A stretch of 64,000 nucleotides of DNA from Epiperipatus broadwayi (Eukaryota > Onychophora > Udeonychophora > Euonychophora > Peripatidae): positions 233,001-297,000 of the forward strand of contig JAQFVV010006503.1 in assembly GCA_028023455.1 (NCBI GenBank). Reading direction: 5' to 3'. A model generated the notes under the pieces. It was not told where the DNA came from. It saw nothing but the letters and a program-made list of their open reading frames with translations, and searched no databases. The position numbers were made by a program, and so were the translations under genes. Positions 36,201 through 49,286 of the stretch are shown one piece after another (the stretch's first letter is position 1; each line of letters opens with the position of its first letter).

Positions 36201-36560
36201 ATGCTTTATTTTTGTCTGTCATAATTGTATATATGTATTGGAAAAATATTTATCATTTACACAAACATTCATTCTGCCTTATCAGGCACTGAGAAGAAAG
36301 ACCATGGTGTTTCTTGATCTTAAACTCAGAGGTAAAAAGCCAATAAACTCACCACGCTGGCTAATGCATGTTGGTGAGCAGCCCATCCATGTTTGTATAC
36401 TATATGAATAATCACATAGTAATAACAGCTGCAACAACAAGAACTTATGGAGTGGACATTAGGAATTTGCCCTGCTCGGTTTCTTTAAGGCCTCCAAGAG
36501 TTATCAAAGGGTCTCCTTTCAGTTAATAGCAAACTTCTTTCTGCAGCCAATATGTTTTCT
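33249..36560 (-). mobile_element. RTE (BovB-like) LINE, near full length
   Basis: A minus-strand element ending at the left in (ATC)n, read on minus as 'cctgcagtggattgataatgg' followed by GATGATGATGAT: the short repetitive tail typical of RTE. The coding region spans 36222-33264. A 5' untranslated region extends to about 36560, where it blends into flanking sequence near a small 'ccaatatgttttc' duplication. Three further truncated copies of this family are at 40386, 44109 and 45012. Confidence 0.8.
33264..36222 (-). pseudogene. RTE polyprotein (APE endonuclease - RT), three lesions
   Basis: Segment 36222-34555 (555 codons) carries the endonuclease, with YNCRSLSS, LCEVRRKG, VYAPTSSHS, MGDFNARIG and SDHRLVRCK, and then the start of RT. 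A TAA in the usual K-K-G-D context ends it at 34555. The same frame continues through RT (EQAGFKSGFST, FVDYEKAFDSI, RQGDSISPKLF, FADDVVVFA) to a second TAA at 33832, where a Y-L-G motif is interrupted. A one-base A insertion near 33710 then shifts into 33680-33264, which holds the C-terminal YGSETWTLNRR, WAGHIARRDDNRW and RWMDEIRK motifs of RTE/BovB. Otherwise the sequence is well preserved. Confidence 0.85.
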
Positions 36561-38755
36561 GCCAATATGTTTTCTTAAAGACAGCAACTGAGTAAATTTG
36601 TTGTGCAGGCATAGAGTCACTGTCAAGCATTTTAGTTTGATAGTGAGGCTGAGATTGATAAACAAACTTAATAAGTTTTCATTTGTGAAAAACATTAAGG
36701 CTGCAGATGTTAATAGAATTTAAAAATGGAATACTTCCTTAATTTATATATTTCCAAACATTAAAACAACATCTTCCAATTGTATATTTTGTAATGGAAT
36801 ATGGACTGTAATATACATAATTTATAATGCTATAAACTGATATTTATTTCTTACTATTGGATAATCATCAAAGCATCACAATATACACCTGGAAATATAG
36901 GTTGTGGTTGCATTCATCTGTATAAATATAAAACTATAATGTAAGATGAGAAATGATACCTCACTAGTGATATCCTTGACTTAGGTACAAAGGTAGATGA
37001 CTTGGTCCATGAGACCTCTAACAACATGTTAAGTTATGATAGAAAACTAATTTTGTATATCTTCTGATAATGGAACATAATGTAAATGTAGCTACTGTTG
37101 GATATTGTTCTGATAAGTACAAATAAGATGAGAATGGTATATCTAGTGGCTGTCTATGAGAAGATAATGATGATCCTGCATCATCAAATCACATTTTTTT
37201 TATATAAAATTTAACATTTCCCACAATTGTGCAGTTTTAAATTTTTTTCTCCCCAGAAGTGAAAACAAATCCCTATAGTTGTACGAATTTAAAGAAAATG
37301 TTTTAGATGTTGGATGCTCTTAATTTCCATTTGAAAAATATTAATATTATTATACAGAAACAGTGACCATATTATTTGTACCCAGGTGCCAGCAAGTAGA
37401 TTTACATAAATAACAATGATTCCAAATCTTTCTTAGTTAATAATCTAGACTAGATTCATTCAACAGGTAAGTAATGTAAACTAGCATTGGATACATTTTG
37501 AAACTAAAATTATTTGAATTATGAAAAATTAGATAACATTCATATTTGATAAGAACACATTAAAATAAGATACCAGTTTTAAATCAGCTTTCAAACAGAA
37601 GTTCTTTTAATAAGAAAATAACCTTTTTCAAGTGAAAATATAAATGCTGAAAATAATTCAGTAGCTACAGTTTCCACAGATGGAGATTGTGTGATGACAT
37701 AATTCAAGTAATAAATAATAAAGTCAGTGCCAACAACAATGATAATAATTTGGGAGAAATTATTTTATTTCATTTTTGGAATTAAGAGACAAAATAAATA
37801 AAGATCTTATAGTTTACACATACCATAGGTTTGTGATTTAAAGGGATATTAATTTAATTAATATTCAAAACAAATAGACATGCATACAACCATAAATCTA
37901 ATTTTAGCATTCCACTTTTATTGTTAAAAGGTGGTTGCCTTGACAACAGTTTGAAATTGTTGATTGTTATTGATATTGGGATTGTCTATTTGTTGACTGG
38001 TTTTTATTTTTTATAAAATTAATATAAAAGTATATTTATAATTAATTAATATCTCTCTCTGTATACTTCATTATTATTATAAAAATGCAAATGTATTCAT
38101 AATTGCAATTATTTTAAACATAAGAAATATAATATAGAAGTTCATCCCGTCTTTAATGTTGAAGTATAACATTGTTGCTTTTGATATTATTTTTGAATCA
38201 TTAGCGTTTTTCTAAAATATCCAATAAAATTATTGTCTTAAAAAATTATTCCTGTATTAAGATTGAAGCATTGTTGAATTTTCAATTTGGAGCTTGCTTT
38301 AGGTTTTTTTATTATTTTATTACCCCTAGAAAATTCAATGAAAAAATCATAGTTTGTTGGCATTTCTCTTCTTGATAAGATTATTACTGAATTCATTACC
38401 CAACTATTTATTTACATATATTCAAAAATAGACAGTAAATGTTTTAATATTTTTTAAGATAGAGAAATGTTTGTTTTAACAAAAAAAAAAGAAACATTTA
38501 TTATAAAGCTTATTTTTAAGAAACTCTCAAGAAATGATAAGTAATGTGCATATATTCCTTTGTCTTCAACCTATGTAACCTCAAAGCCAACTATACTGCT
38601 AATAATGAAATCCTAGTAAATCTGGACTATAGTTTAAAAAAAAACAAAGAAACTAATTATTACTTTTATTCAATCAGTTATTAATTAGTTATTGTAAAAT
38701 ATTAGTATGAATATAAATTCAATATGTTTGCATGAACCTTATTTTCTATAAATAC
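36561..38755. other. AT-rich non-coding stretch
   Basis: No gene or repeat family was supported. Confidence 0.6.
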
Positions 38756-38945
38756 AATTTATCCAAACCACTTCGAACACTTTTTAGCAAAACTCTTTAT
38801 TTGTACATAATAAAACCCTTTATTTGTACTATATACATACACCTACATTTTGACTGTCCTGCAATCTTATTCAGAGCAAGTTCACTTTATATATGTACAA
38901 ATAATGGGTTTTGCTAAAAAGTGTTCAAAGTGATTTGGATAAATT
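38756..38945. mobile_element. Fold-back (MITE-like) element, about 53-bp arms
   Basis: The left arm, 38756-38808 (with 'gaacactttttagcaaaac' and 'tatttgtacat'), and the right arm, 38893-38945, are near-perfect inverted copies around an 84-base spacer. It is non-coding. The short plus-strand frame 38732-38917 is not a gene. Confidence 0.7.
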
Positions 38946-39020
38946 ATAAGATATTACAGCAAAATAAAGAAAAGTGATTTTGGTAACCTTATTTTCTGTT
39001 GTATGTATAGTTCTTTTTTG

Positions 39021-39028
<8 letters not shown>

Positions 39029-39088
<60 letters not shown>
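39029..39088. repeat. (TA)n microsatellite
   Basis: About 30 TA units. Confidence 0.95.
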
Positions 39089-39092
<4 letters not shown>

Positions 39093-40385
39093 CACTTTAA
39101 CATGAATATATAGTGTTACATTATATTAAATATAATACTGCTTACCACTATACTAGTAAAGATAAATAAAATAGAAAATCATATAACATTACAATACTAG
39201 CTAAAAAATAAAATTTTACTAAAATTCTGCTATGTTTATACTTGAAGGAGTTCCAAAACCTTATTGGATATGTTCATTTCAGAAATATCTCCAAATCACT
39301 GATTGGAATTGGAATAGAAAGTCTTTAAACACTGACAATAGATATATGTCTTCATCATGTTTTTTTCATATAAATACATTTGTAATTGGGCTAAAATCCC
39401 TCATTCTAAACTTCATTTATATAAATACATTTTTACCACAACCACAAAAATGAAAGTTTTTGTTTTGATTAAATTCAGTTTATCATCTTGGAGTTTAACA
39501 TTTGCTCCATGGAATTTATTTCACAAGTCTATCAAATAAATTGCAATACTTTTAGAATCAATCAAGTTTACTTGTAAAGCAATGCATTTGCATTCTGTGA
39601 ACTCTAGCTCAGAGACAGTGTTTATAAAAGCAATTCAAGTAGACATATTTATAGTAAACAAACTTCAATTTGAATCAACAAGGGATGGAATTCTTCATTT
39701 TTAGTAGAAAATTATTTTGGCAGTATGTCAATCAATGAATTGCTTCTGATTTTGTTGATTACATCAACGACATATGATAATAATCTATATCAAATAATAC
39801 TAAATCATTCATGCACTTTACTACTGTTACACAATGCTTTATTTACCACCCTCTTTTACAGTTTGCAGTTTCAATTGCACCATCAATCTTCCTCAGAACT
39901 TTTATATCAACTAAATTCGACTACTCATGGATAATTTAGTATTATATGACATATACTTGGCAATGCAATAAGAAAGATTTCTTATTACACTTTCTTGAAG
40001 ACAATAATCTATATAGGCATTTCAATCAAATTTTTGACAACTAAATGTTGATAGTGATTGGACCAATATATAGTGAATAGATTTCAATTTTTTTATTAAA
40101 TATGCTATAAAATTCCTATAAGGTCATATAATTATTGGATAATACATCATTAGTAATTGAAAAGATGTAACTTTTTTTTTAAAAAGATCTATTCCAACAC
40201 ATGAAATACTAATTTACCTTTAGTATCTGTTTGCAATTTTTTTAGTAAATAACAATTCTTGACAATTTTTTTCTTTTATGAGTCACATATTTTCTAAAAG
40301 TAAGATTTTATTTCCAGGCAAGGTTGCTCATCAAACTGTATAGAGAACTAGGATCTTTTTAAATATTCATATAAAGTGTCTTCAG
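39089..40385. other. AT-rich non-coding stretch
   Basis: Short overlapping frames (39232-39539, 39725-39934) have no recognisable domain. No gene was called. Confidence 0.6.
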
Positions 40386-40658
40386 TCATCATCATCATTA
40401 ACCATTATCAATCCACTGCAGGATGAAGGTCTCTCCAAGTTCAATCCATCTTTTCCCAACTTTAGCTTCTCTTCTCCACACCACCCCTGCACACTTTCTT
40501 ATTTCATCCATCCATTTCACATGTGGTCTCTTTCTGGGTCTTTTACAATCTCTTGGAATCCTGTTTAAAATTTCAATTGTCCATCTATTATCATCTCTTC
40601 TAGCAATATCTAGAGCCCAAGTCCACTTCAGACTTTTCATTTTCTCAATGAGGTCAGT
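40386..40658 (-). mobile_element. RTE 3'-end fragment, 5'-truncated
   Basis: Minus-strand copy of the last 85 or so RTE codons (DLIEKMKSLKW, ARRDDNRWTIEIL, PHVKWMDEIRK, ETFILQWIDNG) plus the (ATC)n tail. It is 5'-truncated, as is typical of target-primed reverse transcription. Similar octamers, GTCTTCAG to the left and GTTTTCAG to the right, may be a decayed target-site duplication. The reading frame is open but headless. Confidence 0.85.
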
Positions 40659-41005
40659 GTTTTCAGTATTTTGAGATATTTCATTAATTCTTCTTTGCAC
40701 ATGTTATTGCTCAAGGAAATTTTCTTGATAATATAAGATACTGGCATATATAGAATTGGTCATATTATCTGACTTTTAGTCAATAGAATTAGATCTTCAC
40801 CAGTATTGTTTTTTATCTGCTAATCAGTAGTAATAGATTGTAAGAATCATCATTGCTTTGTTTGAATGTTATTGAAAAGAGTTTTAGCAATGCTGTCCCC
40901 CAAACTTTTCCTGATATGTTTGAAAATAATATAAATCCATTCTTGTCAGCATCAACATTTGCCAAATGTTTTATTAGTCTTAAAAGCATCATAACATTAT
41001 TTGAT
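40659..41005. other. AT-rich spacer
   Basis: Nothing was recognised. Confidence 0.55.
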
Positions 41006-41653
41006 AAGTCATTCCAATATCAGCCTTTTAAGCTAATTGAGCACGCGCCTTTGAGAGTGTTAAATAAATGAATACTCTCTTCTTCAATCCAAGATATAGC
41101 ATTTATGCAGCAATAAAAAGAATCCCTCTTATTTTTACGACTCAAATTTTTTTATATGGACAAATCTGAAGAACTTCTGAAGAGAGCGTGAGTAGATTCT
41201 CACTTTAAATTACTATTTACAATGTTTTTTGACTGAATGATGCCGGTGTAATTACTTAGAATTTACTAGACGTCATTCTTACTGAAACATAATTATGAGT
41301 AAATAAGCAAATATTTTATCTAGTGCCGTGCTTGCAATTATATTTCATTCCAATATCAGCCTTTCAAGCTAATTGAGCACACACCTTTGAGAGTGCTAAA
41401 TAAATGAATACTCTCTTCTTCAATCCAAGATATAGCATTTATGCAGGAATAAAAAGAATCGGTCTTATTCCTATGACTCAAATTCTTTTATTTGAGCAAA
41501 TCTGAAGAACTTCTTGGATTGAAGAAGGGAGTATTCATTTATTTAACACTCTCAAAGGCGCATACTCAATTAGCTTGAAAGGCTGATATTGGAATGAAAT
41601 ATAATTGCAAGCACGGCGCTAGATAAAATATTTGCTTATTTACTCATAATTAT
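41006..41653. mobile_element. Fold-back repeat with an extra partial copy
   Basis: A unit containing 'ttccaatatcagcctttcaa' and 'gagagtgctaaataaatga' occurs three times: 41006-41190 (direct), 41289-41428 (direct) and 41514-41653 (inverted). The last two form an inverted repeat of about 140-bp arms with an 85-base spacer. It is non-coding. It looks like a fold-back or MITE family with a partial tandem duplication. Confidence 0.7.
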
Positions 41654-42135
41654 TTGATAAAACTTTTGGGAAAATCAGATACATTGGTAGTATATTGCTG
41701 ATAGGGTGACTGATAATCAATACTATATTGACTTCTCTACATTTGTACATGATATTATATATAAAAAAATAAAATTTACTGTTTTTTTTTATTATAATAG
41801 GAATATAAAATTATCAAAAATTATAATTATTTATGTAATAGAAAAAGTGCATTTTTTTTCACTAAAACAAAAACACTTACAATGGTTGTGATATTAAAAT
41901 AGCGCTCTGATATTAAAGGTATAATGATTTTTTTATAAGCTGGAAAAAGATAAACAAGTTAAAATATTAATAAAACTAATAAATTGGGGTTTATGCTTTT
42001 CTCAGCAGTACACATATATATATATAATAAACAAAACAAGTTATACATTTCATAACTTGCTTCTAGCTTGCATTTTATGGTCACTAGATGGAGCTTTACC
42101 AACAGCTCATAAACAAGCTTTGTTTACATAAACAC
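41654..42135. other. AT-rich non-coding stretch
   Basis: No gene or repeat was recognised. Confidence 0.55.
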
Positions 42136-42226
42136 TGAGAGAGAATTAGAATTCAATATCTCTTTCATTGTCTCCATGGTCTAAAGGTGGAGACAACGAA
42201 AGAGATATTGAATTCTAATTCTCTCA
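42136..42226. repeat. Near-perfect inverted repeat, about 39-bp arms
   Basis: Left arm 42136-42176 and right arm 42188-42226 pair almost throughout ('gagacaacgaaagagatat' mirrors 'atatctctttcattgtctc') around an 11-base loop. It is a small fold-back of unknown family. Confidence 0.8.
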
Positions 42227-43622
42227 GCATTTATCTAGTAATATATATATATATATTATAAAAAAGTCAATTCAGATGTCACATGACCTAATTTAAACAA
42301 ACTTATGCTACTGGCTTCCTCAGCGAGATGCTAGGATATTCAAACATTAGATTAAAAATACCAGGGCAAGCCCAGCACTTTATGTAATGGATAACTATTA
42401 AGTAGAAAATCTGAAATTTTCAGACTTCCATATGTCTTCCAATCCAGCTATCTAACTTAAATAGCCATATGGAACTGAACTAAGTTTAGATACACAATAT
42501 AATAGCTTTAGCAGTATAAGATCGCCTAAGACTTAATAGTAAAAAATAAAATTATATATATATACTTTATATAAACTGTCAGTCATCAATCTAAATTTAT
42601 CAAGACATATGCAATTAAACATCAGTTAAAAGTTTAATTTCATTTACACTTCTTATTTAACACATACCTTTTTTTTTACCAGTCACTATAGATGTTTAAA
42701 TAGATGTAAATATACGTTAATGATTAACAGTGTTTATTTACAATTTCATTCCTCTATTTTATTAATATTATAAGAAAAATTATAGTAAGAATTAGTCATC
42801 AAATAATATTGGACCGACACAAGCCTACTATGTAGGACAAAATATATATATAAAAAAAAACATGTAATTGCTTGTTTTATTGAAACAACAATTGTTTCGT
42901 ATATGATGCACAACTTATAAAGATCAAAAGCATCAAATATAAATTAAAATTAATAAATATTTATTGCATGCACACAATTGTTAACTACTTGTCACACAAT
43001 TCTGAACAATCTAAATTTGATTTTATACTTTGTCATTTATTTATAGTATCACTTCGTAAATAAGTTATTATATTCACATCTTCCTGTGGATCTATACTGA
43101 ACTTTCTGACAATGTATGGACTACTCATTTATCAATACTTGCTTGATAACATTTGTCACTAGACTTGCCCAGCGATTGGTTACATTTTATATTTTGTGTG
43201 TAGTTATTTTGAAAATGAGGTAATTAGTATGATTTTAGTATCATATTAAACAAAATATAAAATGTAATATAAATATGGGTTTTCAAAAAGTTATTATTTT
43301 TTCTTTATGTTTACACTGTCTTCTTATTTAATACAATTCTCCCAAATCTTGTGAATCATTAAAGTATTCTCCAAACAACATCACCACTTTGGGAAACATT
43401 AATTTAGAGAATTGAAAGATTTTTGATTAAAGAGATGAGATATTATTTTTTTCATAATAATATTCTATATTGTTAAAAATTTTATTTAAATATTTTTTGT
43501 TACAAATTTCATACAAATTAATTTAAAATACTACATCCTATTTTGGAGCCTATTTTAATTCAAAGCCTGTGGCAAGGGCCTTTTAATTTTGCCAACTAAG
43601 CTAACCCTATATGATGTCAGCC
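42227..43622. other. AT-rich non-coding stretch
   Basis: No gene was found; short AT runs only. Confidence 0.6.
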
Positions 43623-44049
<427 letters not shown>

Positions 44050-44108
44050 GATGCAGATACATTATAATGTCTAGAAAAGAAACAAATAGTTATTGAATAT
44101 ATATATAT

Positions 44109-44715
44109 TCTCAAAATATAAAAATAAAGACAGAAGAAGTTAACAGTTATAAATAACTTGGTCAGATTATTAATACAGATGGAAACAGAATGGATGGAAT
44201 TAATCCTAGAAATATAATTGGTTGGACTGCTTTTGGTAAATATAATTTGATACTAAAAGGAAATATGCCTATGTGTTTGAAAAGGAAGGTTTTTAGTAAA
44301 CGTGTTTTACCAGTTCTTACTTATGGATCTGAGACTTGGACATTTAATAGAAGAGCAATACAGAAACTTCAGACCACTCAAAGAGGTATAGAAAGATGCA
44401 TGTTAAGATTAACAAGAAGAGATTGAAAATGCAATATATAGGTAAGAGAACAAACAGGTGTTACTGACCTCATTGAAAAAATTAAAAGACTGAAGTGGAG
44501 TTGGGTTGGACATATTGCTAAAAATGATAATAATAGATGGACAATTAAAATAAACTAGATTCCAAAAGACTGTAAAAAACCCAGAAAGAGATCACATGTG
44601 AGATGGATGGATGAAATAAAAAAGTGTGCAGGGGTGCTGTGGAGAAGCTAAAGATAAGAGAAGATGGAATGAAGTTAGAGAGACCTTCATCCTGCAGTGG
44701 ATTGATAATGGTTCA

Positions 44716-44717
<2 letters not shown>
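44109..44717 (+). mobile_element. RTE 3'-end fragment between microsatellites
   Basis: Plus-strand, 5'-truncated RTE copy starting in the region upstream of the Y-L-G motif and running to 'ggattgataatgg' and then (TA)n. It carries the same TAA in the Y-L-G motif (44154-44156) as the RTE copy at 33.2-36.5 kb, plus further stops and indels. An open part at 44190-44426 retains VLPVLTYGSETWT. It is flanked by the (ATCT)n array and (TA)n. Confidence 0.85.
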
Positions 44718-44790
<73 letters not shown>

Positions 44791-44952
44791 TGGATGTTTG
44801 AGTAGAAATATGTAATGTGTAAATTTATCCATTTACAATTTTTTAATTAGAAAGTACTAAACCTAGCCAGTTGGCTTTCATTAGCTTCTGTTTTAGGTAA
44901 AGTGCTTTCTAATTAAGTAATTATAAATAGACAACTCACACATGAAATATTT

Positions 44953-45011
<59 letters not shown>
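44718..45011. repeat. Two (TA)n runs around a small hairpin spacer
   Basis: (TA)n at 44718-44787 and (AT)n at 44957-45011 frame a 170-base spacer containing a 20-bp imperfect inverted repeat (44845-44864 with 44895-44914). Confidence 0.85.
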
Positions 45012-45013
<2 letters not shown>

Positions 45014-46248
45014 CAGTTTTATATAAAATTTTTACTAAGATAATTACAACTCGTCTACAGAAAACACTGGATTTCCATCAACTATGAGACCAAGCTGGAT
45101 TTAAAAGTTGTTTTAGTACAGTAGATCATATCCAAGTATTGAGAGAAGTTATAGAAAGAAAAAATGAATATGAGTTGCCATTATGCTGAGGATTTGTAGA
45201 TTATGAAAAGGCATTTGATTCTATAAACATTTCTTCAGTGATTAAAGTATTGGATCATCAAGGTATGGATCCAGGATATTGTCATATTTTAAAGAATATT
45301 TATAAAAATGCAACAGCAACAATTAGATCACATAATGATAGGAAGAAAATGAACATTGAAAAGGGTGTAAAACAGGATGACTCCATATCTCCAAAACTTT
45401 TTACGGCAGTGCTGCAAGAAGTATTTGTGGATTAAAATGGGAAGCGAAAGGAGGGAAGGTAAATGGAGATTATTTAAGTCATTTAGATTTTGCAGATGAC
45501 GTTGTTGTTTTTTCAAATAATGCTTTAGAGTTACAGGAAATGGTGCAGGAGTTATCAGATGGAAAGGAAAATAGGACTTAAGATAAATGTTAAAAGACTA
45601 AAGTAATGTTTAATAGATTTTCTCAAAATATGAAAATAAAGATTGATTATGAAGAGTTATAAGAAGTTAACAGTTACAAACACCTTGACTATATTATTAA
45701 TACAGATGAAAACATAATGTATGAAATTAATCATAGAATTAAACTTGGTTGGAGTGCTTTTGGTAGAAATAACTTTATACTAAAAGGAAATATGCCTATG
45801 TGTTTGAAAAGGAAGGTTTTTAATAAATGCATTTTGCCAGTTCTTACTTATGGATCTGAGACTTGGACACTTAATAGAAGAGGAATCCAAAGACTTCAGA
45901 CAACTCAAAGAAGTATGGAGAGATGCATGTTGGGAGTAACAAGAAGAGATCAAAAACACAATGTATGGGTAAGAGACAAACTGGTGTAACTGACCTAATT
46001 GAAAAAATTAAAAGACTAGAGTTGGGCTGGACATATTGCTAGAGGAGATGATAATAGATGGACAATTGAAATTTTAAACTGGATTCCAAGAGATTGTAAA
46101 AGAACTAGAAAAAAACCCATATGTGAGATGGATGGATGAAATAAGAAAGTGTATCAGGGTGATGTGAAAAAGGGAAGCTAAAGGTAGGAAAATATGGATT
46201 GAACTTGGAGAGACCTTCATCCTGCAGTGGATTGATAATGGTTGATGA
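45012..46248 (+). mobile_element. RTE fragment, 5'-truncated, RT to 3' end
   Basis: Plus-strand RTE copy beginning within RT ('atcagttttatataaaa') and ending at 'gataatggttgatga' before (TA)n. Pieces of RT (DYEKAFDSI, SISPKLFTAVLQEV, FADDVVVF-like) and the C-terminus (YGSETWTLNRRG) survive in several frames broken by stops and indels. At the Y-L-G position it reads K-H-L and has no TAA, so it belongs to a different subfamily from the copies at 33.2 and 44.1 kb. Confidence 0.85.
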
Positions 46249-46273
46249 TATATATATATATATATATATATAT
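46249..46273. repeat. (TA)n at RTE/LTR junction
   Basis: A short TA run between the RTE tail and the LTR element. Its last four bases, ATAT, match the four bases after the 3' LTR. Confidence 0.9.
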
Positions 46274-48888
46274 TGAAGCAGTCAGATCTGAGTTCAATCC
46301 TAGCTTCATGACATCTAGCCATAAGCTCACACCAAACCGTAGTACTAACCATAAATTTCTGATGCAATGGGGCTTTATACATTCAATCCACGATAATTTC
46401 CATAAAAAATAACTTATTTCATAAATGCGTATTAAAATTAATTAGTTTCAGATTTAAATTGATCAATTTTATTAAAATTCATGATAGAATTATTCATGAA
46501 TTTATATATTATAACTGTGTGGATTGTGCGTATATATCTGTAAATTTTAAATATATATAATTGTTCGAAAATTTCATTGCGTCGGGAATGTTTGATTTTA
46601 TTTTTAAATAATTTGCTAAAGTTTTATTGATTAAAAGCTACATTCTTTCGATAAGCTTTCAGATTTTCCCTTTCCAAAAACAACAGTTAAAGTTTTATTA
46701 ATTAAAACAAAAGATAAGGATTTCTTAATTAAAACCATTTTCTGAATTTCAGAATTCATTTTCTAATTAGAAAATGAATTCAAGTTAATGAGTTTGAAAG
46801 CCTTATCGAAGGAATGTATCTAAAAACAACCAGTAAATCTAAAAACTTTGATAATTAAAGAAGCTGAAGGCATCAGAGGACAGGATATATAGCTGTGAAA
46901 AGTTTGGAGAGGAAAAGCCATCTTTGTTGTAGAGAAGTGCAGTACACTCTGTGCATTTTAAATAGGGTTTCAATCATGGTAAGGGGCTAAATGTCAGGAA
47001 TCTGGCTACCGGTTCCTGAAGTCCCCTGAAAATCTTCAATGGAGCTGCTGAATCTTTTCCGGACCAATCATGCTGCTAAAATTATGAAAAGCCACTAAAA
47101 TGCTATTCCAGTAATCGACTAAATGCATGCCTACGTTTTTTTACCAACTCGGACATGTAACCTAAGGATCCAGCCTGGAAGAAATGGGTAATATATTTCC
47201 ATAATGAACCTTAAACTTTCTGGCCAGTTCCGAACTTTACTTTACATTCCCTTTAGAGCTCTTTTATTCTTTAATGTAATAATCTTTATAAAACCTTTTA
47301 TTCATGCTACTGTAAATGTATATTGTAATTCTCTCAACCTCTAGTCTTTAAACTTTCTCTTTTCTTACTTGGCGGTTCATTTATTATATTATATATCTAT
47401 TTGTGTGCTTTATTAACGTCGTTTATTTTTAATTATATGCCAATAATTTTGTGCTTTATTAACGTCGTTTATTTGCCTCACACAAATAATATAATATTAA
47501 TTCTAATAGTAGTTCTCGCCCATTAGAACTAAATTTATAAGTTCTATCAATCATCGAGTCGAAAAAAATTATTACATGTTTACTATTTTCATAATTGGCT
47601 AATAATAAATTATTAGCTCCACTTCCAATCTATGCCCCAGCTATTTTCTCGTGTTTACCAATATGTATTTATTCATATATATAATCTTAAAATGTTTTCT
47701 GCAAAAGGGTCGATAAAGGAATCAACTAAATATACTCTAATTCAAATTTCAGTTAATTGCTATTTAGATTGAGGAAGGGCACGATGATTGGGACATAATT
47801 AATATGATTTGCAAATACTTTAAAATAGTTTTCATTTAAAGCTCATTTAACTTTAATTAATTGATCAAGTCATCACATAGAGCATTCTATATGGGTTTTA
47901 GTATTCAAACGATGAGTATTAAGTCATCATCTTCGAACGTTGCTGACGTAGGACAATCTTTCGCTCCGTTAAGCTGGTCGGTGATAATATTTCTGTTATT
48001 TTAAATTATCGAGGAAGAAAGCATTTCGTCTCCTGTTCATATTAGTCAAAGGGCATAAGACTTGTCAGATGCAAGCCACCATAGGACTTCTTATATCGAC
48101 TAGACATCGTCTTTCAATTTCACTTTATAGCTCGTAATTTGTCAGCACCGTTACCTCTCTGTTTCAGTAAAGCCCGCTCTGATGCTCATAATTCATGATG
48201 AAGTAATTTAAATTAAAGTCCAAAAAATTCTCCATTATATCTCAAAATAAGTTTTTTAATAAAGATTAAAGATATGCCCTAAAATACGTATCTTGCTCTT
48301 CATGAATGGATTTGCGAATGTGAAAATAAATATCACATTCTTTCGTATAAAATTAGAGTAATAATTTCCTTTACTAATGAATACCTTTATCTGCCTTTTA
48401 TTCCTTGTTGGGGGCATAGACATAGACTTTCAAATATTGCATAATACTCATTGGCATATAATAAGGACCGCCACTCTGATTATAATTATAAACTTTGTTT
48501 AAGGACTAGAATTAATTAATATAATCATTATTAAAATTCAAACAACAACTATTATTATTAAATATTTTCTAAACACACTTGGTTTCTTAATTATCTTATT
48601 CAATAATTATTTTAATGTTAATGCTCGCTGTCTGTGTTGGCAACCCAAACATATACATATGATTCGATTTAAAAAAATATCTTAAGTTAATTAATTGTCC
48701 AATATTAGTGTCAGTTCAGGGGTCTCTAATCCTCACCAACCACTGAGCTAGTGTCTTGGTGCATAGCACTGTTGCCGTCGATTTAGATGTCTACTAATCT
48801 GAGCTGGTGAGTTGGGTTTGAATTCAGTTTGAACCGACTGAGTTTGGATTCGACTTGAGTTTAGGTGTTGGGTTTTTCGACTGGTACA
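46274..48888 (+). repeat. 5' LTR (2615 bp)
   Basis: A matching copy lies at 51848-54558. A TATATAG box sits at 46886-46892 in a relatively GC-richer patch. A perfect 30-bp palindrome lies at 46752-46781. The sequence CATG/GTAAGG at 46975-46984 resembles a splice donor. Near 47440 a short 'tttgtgctttattaacgtcg' block is duplicated relative to the other LTR. Confidence 0.85.
46886..46892 (+). promoter_or_regulatory. Candidate TATA box of the 5' LTR
   Basis: TATATAG within 'caggatatatagctgtg', conserved in both LTRs. The transcription start would fall near 46915-46925. This is inferred from position only. Confidence 0.4.
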
Positions 48889-48906
48889 TGGTTATGTTTT
48901 TGGCTG
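48889..48906 (+). other. Primer-binding site candidate
   Basis: TGGTTATGTTTTTGGCTG starts directly at the LTR end with the TGG expected to pair with a tRNA CCA terminus. I cannot name the tRNA. Confidence 0.5.
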
Positions 48907-49253
48907 CCCAACCGTTGTGGCTTCGATTTAATAAACCCCACACCCTGTAGACAGTAATTATGATCCTAGTTACTCAGTCATTTGAGATCTTGATAAATTA
49001 AATGTTTCAGTAGAAAGTGATATTTTTATAGAATGTTATATATATTTGAAAAAAAGTTGTGCGAGTTATAACGCATAAACTTGAAAAAAATTAATAAATT
49101 AAAATGTCATTTTGTAGTTTTCTTTCTTATAAAAATGTTTTCAAGATTATTTTTTAAATGTTCGTTCAGTAAAAGATTGGTTAGTCAGAATAATTATTCA
49201 AATAAAAGTAATGATAGACTATATATAAATTAATTATATGTGTACTATGTCAG

Positions 49254-49286
<33 letters not shown>

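Noticed and set aside
41160-41215. CTGAAGA near 41167-41185 as a further hammerhead
   Set aside because: No GAAAC, stem II or matching stem I follows at the needed spacing.
41006-41653. CRISPR-like array
   Set aside because: Copies are few, long, partly inverted and not regularly spaced, and the genome is clearly animal.
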